From: Flavobacterium sp. TR2
GTDB taxonomy: Bacteria > Bacteroidota > Bacteroidia > Flavobacteriales > Flavobacteriaceae
Reading direction: 5' to 3'
Assembly: GCF_025252405.1 (NCBI RefSeq)
Contig: NZ_CP104307.1
Span: forward strand, 372,001-436,000
DNA length: 64,000 bases
The translations under genes were made by a program, and so were the position numbers. Shown here one piece after another: positions 53,085 through 61,132 of the stretch (its first letter is position 1; each line of letters starts with the position of its first letter). A model generated the notes under the pieces. That model was not told the origin of the DNA, searched no databases, and worked only from the letters and a program-made list of their open reading frames with translations.

Positions 53085-55934
53085 ATGAAAACAGATGCTT
53101 TTGCTTTAAGACACATTGGTCCAAGAGAAACAGATCTTCAGCATATGCTGAAAACTATTGGAGTTGACTCTATCGAGCGACTTATTTATGAAACCCTTCC
53201 AGATGATATTCGTTTAAAAGCGCCTTTGAATTTAGATCCTGCAATGACAGAATATGAATTTGCAAACCACATTCAGGAATTAGGAAAGAAAAACAAAGTA
53301 TTCAAATCATATATTGGTTTGGGTTATCATCCAACAATTGTTCCAGCTCCAATTCAGAGAAATATCTTTGAAAACCCAGGTTGGTACACGGCTTACACAC
53401 CATACCAAGCAGAAATTGCTCAAGGTCGTTTAGAAGCTATTTTAAACTTCCAAACTACTGTTATTGAATTGACAGGAATGGAAATTGCAAACGCATCTTT
53501 ATTAGATGAAGGAACTGCTGCTGCCGAAGCTATGGCGTTATTATTTGACGTTCGTACTCGTGACCAAAAGAAAAACAATACACACAAATTCTTCGTTTCT
53601 GAAGAAATTTTACCGCAGACTTTATCTGTACTTCAAACTCGTTCCACTCCAATTGGAATTGAGTTAGTGGTTGGAAACCATGAAACATTTGATTTTTCAA
53701 ATGAATTTTTCGGTGCTATTTTACAATACCCTGGAAAATATGGTCAGGTAAACGATTATAGCGCTTTTGTTGCTAAAGCACAAGAAAACGAAATTAAAGT
53801 AGCTTTTGCTGCTGATATTTTATCATTGGCAACTTTAACTTCGCCAGGAGAAATGGGAGCTGCTGTTGTGGTTGGAACTACACAACGTTTTGGTGTGCCA
53901 ATGGGTTACGGCGGTCCTCACGCTGCGTATTTTGCAACCAAAGAAGAATACAAAAGATCTATGCCGGGCCGTATCATTGGAGTTTCGATCGATACAAACG
54001 GAAATCGCGCTTTACGTATGGCTTTAGGAACTCGCGAGCAGCACATTAAACGTGAAAAAGCGACTTCAAACATTTGTACGGCTCAGGTTTTATTAGCTGT
54101 TATGGCCGGAATGTATGCTGTTTACCACGGACCAAAAGGCTTAAAATACATTGCAAACAAAGTTCACGCATCGGCGGTTACTGCTGCTGAAGCTTTAAAT
54201 AAATTGGGAGTCTACCAAACGAATACAGCTTACTTTGACACTATTTTAGTAAAAGCAGATGCTCAAAAAGTAAAAGCTGTAGCAGAGAAAAACGAAGTAA
54301 ACTTCTTCTATCCAGATGCTGAATCGATTTCGATTTCATTCAACGAAACAACTTCGATTGCTGACATCAACCAAATCATTGCCATTTTTGCTGAAGCTTT
54401 AGGAAAAGAAACTTTCACTGTTTCTGAATTGACTGAAACAAGTCAATTACCAGCTTCGTTAGAAAGAACTTCTGCTTTCTTGACACACGATGTTTTCAAC
54501 AATCACCATTCAGAAAGCCAGTTAATGCGTTATATCAAAAAATTAGAGCGTAAAGATTTATCATTGAATCACTCGATGATTTCATTAGGTTCTTGTACAA
54601 TGAAATTGAACGCAGCTTCTGAAATGTTGCCTCTTTCAATGCCAAACTGGAACAGCATTCACCCGTTTGCACCAGTTGAGCAAGCAGAAGGTTACATCAC
54701 GATGCTTAAAAAATTAGAGCAGCAATTAAATGTAATTACCGGATTTGCTGGAACAACATTACAGCCAAACTCTGGAGCTCAGGGAGAATATGCTGGTTTA
54801 ATGGCTATTCGCGCTTACCATATGTCAAGAAACGAAGGTCACCGTAATGTATGTTTGATTCCTTCATCAGCTCACGGAACAAATCCTGCTTCTGCAGCGA
54901 TGGCTGGAATGAAAATCATCGTTACTAAAACGACTCCAGAAGGAAATATTGACGTAGAAGATTTAAGAGAAAAAGCGATTGAGCACAAAGATGATTTATC
55001 TTGCTTAATGGTAACGTATCCTTCTACTCACGGAGTTTTCGAATCTTCAATTATTGAAATTACAAAATTAATCCACGAAAATGGCGGATTAGTATATATG
55101 GATGGTGCAAACATGAACGCGCAGGTTGGATTAACAAATCCTGCTACAATTGGCGCTGACGTTTGTCACTTAAACCTACACAAAACATTCGCTATTCCTC
55201 ACGGAGGTGGCGGACCTGGAGTTGGACCAATTTGTGTGAACGAAAAACTAGTTCCATTTTTACCAACCAACCCAATCTTAAAAGTAGGAGGCGAAAATGC
55301 AATCACAGCAATTTCATCTGCACCTTACGGATCTGCTTTAGTTTGTTTAATTTCTTATGGCTACATCACCATGATGGGGGCTGACGGATTAAAAAGTGCT
55401 ACAGAACACGCTATCTTAAATGCTAACTACATGAAAGCGCGTTTTGAAGGACACTACCCTATTCTTTACACTGGAGAATGCGGAAGAGCTGCTCACGAAA
55501 TGATTTTAGATTGCCGTGCATTTAAAGAAAAAGGAATTGAAGTTGGTGATATCGCTAAACGTTTAATGGATTACGGTTTCCACGCTCCAACAGTTTCTTT
55601 CCCTGTTGCTGGAACTTTAATGATCGAGCCTACAGAATCTGAAGATTTAGCAGAGTTAGATCGTTTTTGCGATGCTCTTATCTCAATCAGAAAAGAGATT
55701 GAAGCAGCAACAGCTGAGGACACAAACAACGTATTAAAAAATGCGCCTCACACGTTAGCAATGTTAACAACTGACAACTGGGATTTCCCTTATACAAGAG
55801 AAAAAGCAGCTTACCCATTAGATTACATTGCCGAAAACAAATTCTGGCCATCAGTTCGTCGTGTAGATGATGCTTATGGTGACAGAAATTTAGTTTGCAG
55901 CTGTGCTCCTATTGAAGCTTATATGGAAAGCTAA
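53085..55934 (+). CDS. gcvP: glycine dehydrogenase (decarboxylating), P-protein
   Basis: PLP enzyme of the glycine cleavage system; it decarboxylates glycine and passes the aminomethyl group to the lipoyl arm of H-protein. A full-length single-chain form of 949 residues with two homologous halves. The PLP lysine is in DVCHLNLHKTFAIPHGGGGPG, here given in two parts (DVCHLNLHKTFAIP, then HGGGGPG). N-terminal FALRHIGPRETDLQHML is typical. The other gcv genes are not in the window, as is common in this phylum. A strong terminator follows. Confidence 0.97.
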   Translation: MKTDAFALRHIGPRETDLQHMLKTIGVDSIERLIYETLPDDIRLKAPLNLDPAMTEYEFANHIQELGKKNKVFKSYIGLGYHPTIVPAPIQRNIFENPGWYTAYTPYQAEIAQGRLEAILNFQTTVIELTGMEIANASLLDEGTAAAEAMALLFDVRTRDQKKNNTHKFFVSEEILPQTLSVLQTRSTPIGIELVVGNHETFDFSNEFFGAILQYPGKYGQVNDYSAFVAKAQENEIKVAFAADILSLATLTSPGEMGAAVVVGTTQRFGVPMGYGGPHAAYFATKEEYKRSMPGRIIGVSIDTNGNRALRMALGTREQHIKREKATSNICTAQVLLAVMAGMYAVYHGPKGLKYIANKVHASAVTAAEALNKLGVYQTNTAYFDTILVKADAQKVKAVAEKNEVNFFYPDAESISISFNETTSIADINQIIAIFAEALGKETFTVSELTETSQLPASLERTSAFLTHDVFNNHHSESQLMRYIKKLERKDLSLNHSMISLGSCTMKLNAASEMLPLSMPNWNSIHPFAPVEQAEGYITMLKKLEQQLNVITGFAGTTLQPNSGAQGEYAGLMAIRAYHMSRNEGHRNVCLIPSSAHGTNPASAAMAGMKIIVTKTTPEGNIDVEDLREKAIEHKDDLSCLMVTYPSTHGVFESSIIEITKLIHENGGLVYMDGANMNAQVGLTNPATIGADVCHLNLHKTFAIPHGGGGPGVGPICVNEKLVPFLPTNPILKVGGENAITAISSAPYGSALVCLISYGYITMMGADGLKSATEHAILNANYMKARFEGHYPILYTGECGRAAHEMILDCRAFKEKGIEVGDIAKRLMDYGFHAPTVSFPVAGTLMIEPTESEDLAELDRFCDALISIRKEIEAATAEDTNNVLKNAPHTLAMLTTDNWDFPYTREKAAYPLDYIAENKFWPSVRRVDDAYGDRNLVCSCAPIEAYMES

Positions 55935-55962
55935 GAAATTAGATTTCTTTATATATTTATTC

Positions 55963-56014
55963 AAACCCGACAGATTTTATCCCGAAGCTTCGGGACTGTC
56001 GGGTTTTGTTTTTT
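55963..56014 (+). terminator. double-stem terminator after gcvP
   Basis: The outer stem AAACCCGACAG/CTGTCGGGTTT encloses a second hairpin CCCGAAG/CTTCGGG and is followed by TTTTGTTTTTTT. Confidence 0.85.
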
Positions 56015-56018
56015 TATT

Positions 56019-56080
56019 TCAGGTTTAAAGTTTCAGGTTTCACGTTATGCAGGAACTTAAAACCTGAAACTTTAAACTTT
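56019..56080. repeat. GAAAC-type hairpin
   Basis: TTTAAAGTTTCAGGTTT (56024-56040) is the exact reverse complement of AAACCTGAAACTTTAAA (56060-56076). It is one of four such GAAAC/GTTTC regions in the window. Confidence 0.75.
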
Positions 56081-56099
56081 TCAACAAAATAAATTATCT

Positions 56100-56217
56100 G
56101 GGCGTGCCACCATCCCGATAAAAGGGCTAACTCACTTTGCGTTTATACGCCCTTTTATCGGGATGCTGTCGGGCTATCCGTGCTACTTCGGTAGCTCACT
56201 CCTATCCCTCACGCAAA
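56100..56217 (+). ncRNA. structured element, copy 2 (candidate RNA)
   Basis: GGCGTGCC, a perfect 16-bp stem ATCCCGATAAAAGGGC / GCCCTTTTATCGGGAT (56112-56127 with 56149-56164), loop with ACTTTGCGTTTAT, then GTCGGGCTATCCG, the GCTAC-TTCG-GTAGC hairpin, and CTCCTATCCCTCACGC whose CACGC pairs with the initial GCGTG. It shares all fixed parts with 51949-52070 (minus), while the central stem differs and still pairs. It lies about 90 bp after the gcvP terminator on the same strand. Confidence 0.6.
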
Positions 56218-56251
56218 TCCGCATTCAGAAAACCAGACAGGTTTTATTTTT

Positions 56252-56320
56252 GTTTCAGGTTTAAACGTGAAACCTGAAACTTGAAACTTGAAACCTGAAA
56301 CATGAAACCTGAAACTTTTT
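56252..56320. repeat. tandem GAAACCTGAAAC array
   Basis: Starts with TTTCAGGTTT, then consecutive units such as GTGAAACCTGAAACTTGAAA and CATGAAACCTGAAAC with roughly 7-14-bp spacing. TTTCAGGTTT and AAACCTGAAA can form a 10-bp hairpin. Confidence 0.65.
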
Positions 56321-56607
56321 AAACAAAACAGCCGAGAAGAAATCTGATTTAAAGAAACATAACTTTTAGCTAATGTTTTGTGAAATTATTTCTAAAAAGT
56401 CAAAATAATACCCAAAAAACTTCACCTTAAAAATCATCTTCAATCGTTTGAAATCTCGGAAATATTAAAAAATCATTAGAAAAAAAACAATATATCAACC
56501 GAAAAATCGTTTTTTCACAATTGTATGCACGCATACTATTTTTTATGATTGTTATCATAATATTATTTATACATTAGCACTAAATTTATCGGATAATAAA
56601 GGGAAAA

Positions 56608-57666
56608 ATGAAAATAAAAATTATTGGTATTGGGAGTTATATTCCTAATCTAGAAGTAAAAAACACAGATTTTGACAAACATGTTTTTTTAAATGAGGAT
56701 GGGACTCCTTTTGGTTATCCGAATGAAGTTGTAATTAAAAAATTTAAAGGTATTACGGGAATCCAAAATCGCCGTTATGCCGAACCACAATACAATGCAT
56801 CTGATTTAGCCTTTTTTGCAGCCGAAAAAGCTATTGCCAATGCCGGAATCGATGCCGAAACTTTAGACTACATCATTTTTGCCCATAATTTTGGCGATGT
56901 AAAAACAGGCACACACCAAACCGATATTTTACCAAGTTTAGCAACACGTGTAAAAAACAAATTAGGAATCAAAAATCCAAAATGCGTGGCTTACGATATT
57001 CTTTTTGGCTGTCCAGGCTGGATTGAGGGTGTTTTGCAAGCCAATGCTTTTATTAAATCGGGAATGGCAAAAAGAGTTATGGTAATTGGAGCCGAAACAT
57101 TATCTAGAGTTGTCGATGATCACGATCGCGATTCGATGATTTATTCTGATGGTGCCGGAGTTTCAATTTTAGAAGCATCAACCGATGAAGCAGGATTATT
57201 ATCTTACGAAAGTGCCACTTTTGCTAATGATGAAGCCAATTATCTTTTCTTCGGAAAATCATATAATAAAGATTTAGATCCAGACATTAAATACATTAAA
57301 ATGTACGGTCGTAAAATTTACGAATTTGCTTTAAGCAATGTTCCGTGCGCTATGAAAAGCTGCTTAGACCAAAGCGGAATTGGAATCGACGAGGTTAAAA
57401 AGATCCTGATTCACCAAGCAAATGAAAAAATGGACGAAGCAATTATCGAACGCTTTTACAAACTTTATGATAAAACTCCTCCAAAAGATATCATGCCAAT
57501 GAGCATTCATGATTTAGGAAACAGCAGCGTTGCAACGGTTCCTACTCTATTCGATTTAATTCTGCAAGGAAAAATTGAAAACCAAGAAATCAATAAAGGT
57601 GATGTAATTATTTTTGCTTCGGTTGGAGCTGGAATGAACATTAATGCTTTTGTTTATAGATATTAA
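56608..57666 (+). CDS. FabH-like 3-oxoacyl-ACP synthase III family protein
   Basis: A thiolase-fold condensing enzyme of 352 residues. The Cys-His-Asn triad is intact: Cys in YDILFGCPGWIEGV, His in ILIHQANEKMDEAI, Asn in IHDLGNSSVATVPTL. The C-terminal SVGAGMNINAFVY matches the FabH glycine-rich end. It stands alone, without fab or acpP genes nearby, after a long non-coding stretch, so it may serve a side pathway rather than primary fatty-acid initiation. The acyl substrate is unknown. Confidence 0.85.
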   Translation: MKIKIIGIGSYIPNLEVKNTDFDKHVFLNEDGTPFGYPNEVVIKKFKGITGIQNRRYAEPQYNASDLAFFAAEKAIANAGIDAETLDYIIFAHNFGDVKTGTHQTDILPSLATRVKNKLGIKNPKCVAYDILFGCPGWIEGVLQANAFIKSGMAKRVMVIGAETLSRVVDDHDRDSMIYSDGAGVSILEASTDEAGLLSYESATFANDEANYLFFGKSYNKDLDPDIKYIKMYGRKIYEFALSNVPCAMKSCLDQSGIGIDEVKKILIHQANEKMDEAIIERFYKLYDKTPPKDIMPMSIHDLGNSSVATVPTLFDLILQGKIENQEINKGDVIIFASVGAGMNINAFVYRY

Positions 57667-57680
57667 TTTATAGAAACATC

Positions 57681-57783
57681 AGTTCCAGAGGAATCATATA
57701 TTTATAGAATAGATTAATCAATCTTTCGAAAAAGCTCCAGAGGAACGATATGTCGAAAACAAAAGATTTCGCTCCTACGGAGC
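57681..57783. repeat. CCAGAGGAA / GCTCCTACGGAGC repeat
   Basis: AGTTCCAGAGGAATCATATA (57681-57700) and AGCTCCAGAGGAACGATATG (57733-57752) are near-copies. They are followed by GCTCC-TAC-GGAGC (57771-57783). The right part of the second copy and the hairpin could fold together. Confidence 0.6.
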
Positions 57784-57863
57784 TTCTTTCTGAGAATTAT
57801 AAAATAGGCTATAAATATTGCGCTTCTCCCAAGCTTTGATTAGTTTATAAAAAACTTATATAG

Positions 57864-57901
57864 GTCCGCATTTAAAACAACATTTTAATGCGGACTTTTT
57901 A
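57864..57901 (+). terminator. terminator after the ketosynthase gene
   Basis: GTCCGCATT(T)AAAA pairs with TTTTAATGCGGAC and is followed by TTTTTATTTT. It lies about 200 bp after the stop codon, beyond the repeat. Confidence 0.8.
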
Positions 57902-57943
57902 TTTTCCTTCAAATTAAAAAACACAAAAAAGCAGATAACTTTG

Positions 57944-57951
57944 TATATTTG
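57944..57951 (+). promoter_or_regulatory. possible -7 box of the methyltransferase gene
   Basis: TATATTTG, overlapped upstream by a second match TAACTTTG (57936-57943). About 50 nt before the ATG. No clear -33. Confidence 0.35.
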
Positions 57952-58004
57952 CGACCTAATTATAAAATCAAGAACGAGAGATACTTTCGTTCCTCGCAGC
58001 GACT

Positions 58005-58526
58005 ATGTACGAAAAAACGTTTCCGAATAAAAGATTCAAACTTACTTTAGAGTTTTTAAAAAAACACGTCAGCACATCTGAAACCATTTTTGATTTTGGC
58101 GTACCAAATCCGTTTTCCAAAATAATGGAAGAAAATGGGTATACCGTTAAAAATACTAAAGGCGAAGATTTAGACAACGATCAAACGGCTTTACAGACAG
58201 AAGAATACACTGTTTTTACGGCATTTGAAATTTTCGAACATTTACTGAATCCGTACACGATTTTACAAAATGTAAAATGTGATAAATTGTTAATCTCAAT
58301 TCCGTTACGTTTATGGTTTTCACCAGCATATCGTTCAAAAACTGATATGTGGGACAGACATTACCACGAATTTGAAGACTGGCAATTGGACTGGCTTTTA
58401 GAAAAAACAGGCTGGAAAATTACAGATCGTTTGCAATTTACACATCCGGTAAAAAAACTTGGACTTAGACCGTTATTAAGATATTTCACTCCGAGGTATT
58501 ACATTGTTGTAGCTGAAAGAGCTTAA
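58005..58526 (+). CDS. methyltransferase-like protein
   Basis: A 173-residue protein with the outline of a class I SAM-dependent methyltransferase: TIFDFGVPNPFSKIMEENGY at the place of motif I (a weak, non-GxGxG form), then VFTAFEIFEHLLNP resembling the motif that precedes the acidic loop, and LLISIPLRLWF. The small size and weak motif I mean activity is uncertain. It lies 99 bp before a glycosyltransferase and on the same strand, which suggests a role in glycan or lipid modification. Confidence 0.6.
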   Translation: MYEKTFPNKRFKLTLEFLKKHVSTSETIFDFGVPNPFSKIMEENGYTVKNTKGEDLDNDQTALQTEEYTVFTAFEIFEHLLNPYTILQNVKCDKLLISIPLRLWFSPAYRSKTDMWDRHYHEFEDWQLDWLLEKTGWKITDRLQFTHPVKKLGLRPLLRYFTPRYYIVVAERA

Positions 58527-58529
58527 TAT

Positions 58530-58614
58530 CAAATTCCAATAAAAAAATCCCAAATTCCAATTTTAGCACTTACGTTAAGATTGGAATTTGGAATTTAAGA
58601 GATTGGAATTTAAA
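58530..58614. repeat. AAATTCCAA / TTGGAATTT intergenic repeat
   Basis: Copies of AAATTCCAA and TTGGAATTT alternate and can pair (e.g. 58552-58560 with 58581-58589). The same words form the terminator at 61082-61132. Confidence 0.6.
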
Positions 58615-58624
58615 TTGAAAATTT

Positions 58625-59473
58625 ATGAAATATTATATCGTCATTCCCGCGCATAACGAGCAAGATTTAATTGGCCTGACCTTACAATCTTTGGTCTCGC
58701 AAACTGTTTTGCCGTCAAAAATTGTGGTTGTAAACGACAATTCGACAGATAAAACAGAAGAAGTTGTTTTGGGATTCGCAAAAGAAAATCCATACATTTC
58801 TGTTGTCAACAAAACTTCAGATGCGATTCATTTACCGGGAAGCAAAGTAATTCAGGCATTTCAGAAAGGCTTTGACACTTTAGATTCTGATTACGATATT
58901 ATTGTAAAAATAGACGGCGATTTAATTTTTCCTCCAAACTATTTCGAAACGATCATCAGACATTTCGAATCTGATCCTAAAATCGGTATGGTTGGCGGAT
59001 TCTGTTATATTGATAAAAACGGCGAATGGGTTTTGGAAAACCTTACCGATAAAGATCATATTCGCGGTGCTTTAAAAGCATATCGCAAGGAAACTTTCCA
59101 GCAAATTGGAGGTTTAAAACCTGCCATGGGCTGGGATACTGTAGATGAATTATTGTGTAAATTTTACGATTGGAAAATTGTTACCGACCAATCTTTACAC
59201 GTAAAACACCTAAAACCTACAGGCGCAAATTACAACAAAACAGCTCGTTACAAACAAGGCGAGGCTTTTTATACTTTAGGTTATGGTTTTTGGATCACAG
59301 CGATTGCTTCGGCAAAACTGGCCATGATGAAGAAAAAACCATTTCTATTTTTGGATTACATTAAGGGCTTTTTGAAAGCAAAAAAAGCAAAAACTCCTTT
59401 ATTGGTAACTCCTGAACAAGCTAAGTTTATCAGAAATTATCGTTTGCAAAAAATGAAAAAAAAGTTAATTTGA
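58625..59473 (+). CDS. family 2 glycosyltransferase
   Basis: GT-A fold glycosyltransferase of 282 residues. The N-terminus MKYYIVIPAHNEQDLIGLTL and VVVNDNSTDKTEEVV are the nucleotide-sugar-binding hallmarks; the DxD-like motif is KIDGDLIF; the acceptor region has GDDx-like GWDTVDELLCKFYDW and basic C-terminal segments. No membrane span is evident except a possible amphipathic region near residues 215-235. Sugar and acceptor unknown. Confidence 0.85.
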   Translation: MKYYIVIPAHNEQDLIGLTLQSLVSQTVLPSKIVVVNDNSTDKTEEVVLGFAKENPYISVVNKTSDAIHLPGSKVIQAFQKGFDTLDSDYDIIVKIDGDLIFPPNYFETIIRHFESDPKIGMVGGFCYIDKNGEWVLENLTDKDHIRGALKAYRKETFQQIGGLKPAMGWDTVDELLCKFYDWKIVTDQSLHVKHLKPTGANYNKTARYKQGEAFYTLGYGFWITAIASAKLAMMKKKPFLFLDYIKGFLKAKKAKTPLLVTPEQAKFIRNYRLQKMKKKLI

Positions 59474-59552
59474 TTCGGAAACGTGCCGAAAACTCTTAAC
59501 TCATGACTCAAAACTCATAACTTCTTTTTACCTTAGCCAATATTTAAAACTT

Positions 59553-60299
59553 ATGATGCTAATTCGTTATTTATCCCAAATAGGGAAATATTTTTTAATG
59601 CTGAAAGAAATTTTCAATAAACAGACCAAATGGCCTGTCATGAAAAATTTAATTTTCAAAGAAATTGACGACTTGATTATTGATTCACTTGGAATTGTCT
59701 GCTTTATATCTTTCTTCATTGGAGGAGTTGTTGCCATTCAAACTGCATTAAACTTAACCAATCCCTTAATTCCGAAATATCTAATTGGTTTCGCAACGCG
59801 TCAATCGGTAGTTTTGGAGTTTGCCCCTACTTTTATCTCGGTAATTATGGCCGGAAAAATGGGTTCTTACATTACTTCCAGTATCGGGACAATGCGTGTT
59901 ACAGAACAAATTGATGCATTAGAGGTTATGGGAGTTAACTCTGTAAATTACCTTGTTTTTCCAAAAATTATAGCTTTATTGATGTATCCTTTTGTAATCG
60001 GAATCAGTATGTTTTTAGGAATTTTTGGAGGATGGCTTGCTTGCGCTTACGGAGGATTCTCTACAGGCGCAGATTTTATCATGGGAGCTCAGAAAGATTT
60101 CATACCGTTTCATATCACGTATGCATTTATCAAAACTTTAATCTTTGCTATGTTATTGGCAACAATTCCATCTTTTCATGGTTATTATATGAAAGGTGGC
60201 GCATTAGAAGTTGGTAAGGCAAGTACAACGTCATTTGTATGGACATCTGTTACTATTATCCTTCTAAATTATATATTAACGCAATTATTATTAGGATAA
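59553..60299 (+). CDS. MlaE-family ABC transporter permease
   Basis: Inner-membrane subunit of an Mla-type phospholipid transporter. Five or six hydrophobic segments, with the family signature VVLEFAPTFISVIMAGKMGS and ASSIGTMRVTEQIDALEVMG given in part as SSIGTMRVTEQIDALEVMG. 248 residues. The stop overlaps the start of the ATPase gene by one base (TAATG). An MlaD/MCE partner is not adjacent. Confidence 0.9.
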   Translation: MMLIRYLSQIGKYFLMLKEIFNKQTKWPVMKNLIFKEIDDLIIDSLGIVCFISFFIGGVVAIQTALNLTNPLIPKYLIGFATRQSVVLEFAPTFISVIMAGKMGSYITSSIGTMRVTEQIDALEVMGVNSVNYLVFPKIIALLMYPFVIGISMFLGIFGGWLACAYGGFSTGADFIMGAQKDFIPFHITYAFIKTLIFAMLLATIPSFHGYYMKGGALEVGKASTTSFVWTSVTIILLNYILTQLLLG

Positions 60300-61063
60300 T
60301 GATAGAAGTAAAAAATATAGAAAAATCATTTGGTGACAGCAAAGTTTTAAAAGGCGTTTCGACCGTATTTGAAACTGGAAAAACCAACTTGATTATCGGA
60401 CAAAGTGGATCTGGAAAAACGGTTTTATTAAAAACATTATTAGGAATTCACACTCCAGACTCTGGAACAATTGAATTTGACGGAAGAGTTTATTCTGATT
60501 TAGATAAAGACGAAAAACGTGAACTAAGAACTGAAATCGGAATGGTATTTCAAGGTTCTGCCTTATTTGACTCGATGACAGTTGAAGAAAATGTGGCTTT
60601 CCCTCTTAAAATGTTTACCAAAAACAACAAAGCTCAAATTAAAGAGCGTGTCGATTTTGTTTTAGAAAGAGTAAATCTGGTCGATGCACACAAAAAATTG
60701 CCTTCAGAGATTTCAGGAGGTATGCAGAAGCGTGTGGCGATTGCGCGCGCTATTGTAAACAATCCAAAATATTTGTTTTGCGATGAACCAAACTCAGGTC
60801 TAGATCCAAACACTTCTATTTTGATTGACAACTTGATTCAAGAAATTACAAAAGAATACAATATCACAACAGTAATCAATACCCACGATATGAATTCTGT
60901 GATGGAAATTGGTGAAAATATCGTTTTCTTAAAAAAAGGATTAAAAGCTTGGCAAGGAACTAAAGAAGAAATTTTTAGAACCGATAATGAAGCCATCGTG
61001 AAGTTTGTATATTCTTCAAACTTATTCAAAAAAGTGCGTGAAGCTTATTTAAAAGGATTATAA
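60299..61063 (+). CDS. MlaF-family ABC transporter ATP-binding protein
   Basis: ATPase that powers the MlaE permease. I start at the ATG at 60299 (MIEVKNIEKSFGDSKVLKGV, 254 residues); the frame extends 20 codons upstream inside mlaE. Walker A GQSGSGKTVLLK, signature LPSEISGGMQKRVAIARAI in its usual place, Walker B LFCDEPNSGLDP and the switch His in NTHDMNSV are all intact. Translation is likely coupled to mlaE. Confidence 0.93.
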   Translation: MIEVKNIEKSFGDSKVLKGVSTVFETGKTNLIIGQSGSGKTVLLKTLLGIHTPDSGTIEFDGRVYSDLDKDEKRELRTEIGMVFQGSALFDSMTVEENVAFPLKMFTKNNKAQIKERVDFVLERVNLVDAHKKLPSEISGGMQKRVAIARAIVNNPKYLFCDEPNSGLDPNTSILIDNLIQEITKEYNITTVINTHDMNSVMEIGENIVFLKKGLKAWQGTKEEIFRTDNEAIVKFVYSSNLFKKVREAYLKGL

Positions 61064-61081
61064 TATTTTAAATTCAATATT

Positions 61082-61132
61082 AAAATCCCAAATTCCAATT
61101 GTAGTAAACTCTTGGAATTTGGGATTTTTTTA
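61082..61132 (+). terminator. terminator after mlaF (converging with the SprT-like gene)
   Basis: AAAATCCCAAATTCCAA pairs over 17 bp with TTGGAATTTGGGATTTT, followed by TTTT on the plus strand. The arms are of the same repeat family as 58530-58614. Confidence 0.8.

Larger units (their letters stand above)
55935..56607. other. 673-bp non-coding region with repeats and a structured element
   Basis: In order: the gcvP terminator, a GAAAC-type hairpin (56019-56080), the structured element copy 2 (56100-56217), a short AAAACC/GGTTTT hairpin (56228-56240), a second GAAAC array (56252-56320) and an AT-rich stretch upstream of the ketosynthase gene. No coding frame of interest. Confidence 0.7.
57667..58004. 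other. 338-bp non-coding region with CCAGAGGAA repeats
   Basis: Holds two copies of an AG(T/C)TCCAGAGGAA-type word, a GCTCC-TAC-GGAGC hairpin, a terminator, and a TATATTTG box upstream of the methyltransferase gene. No gene is seen. Confidence 0.65.
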
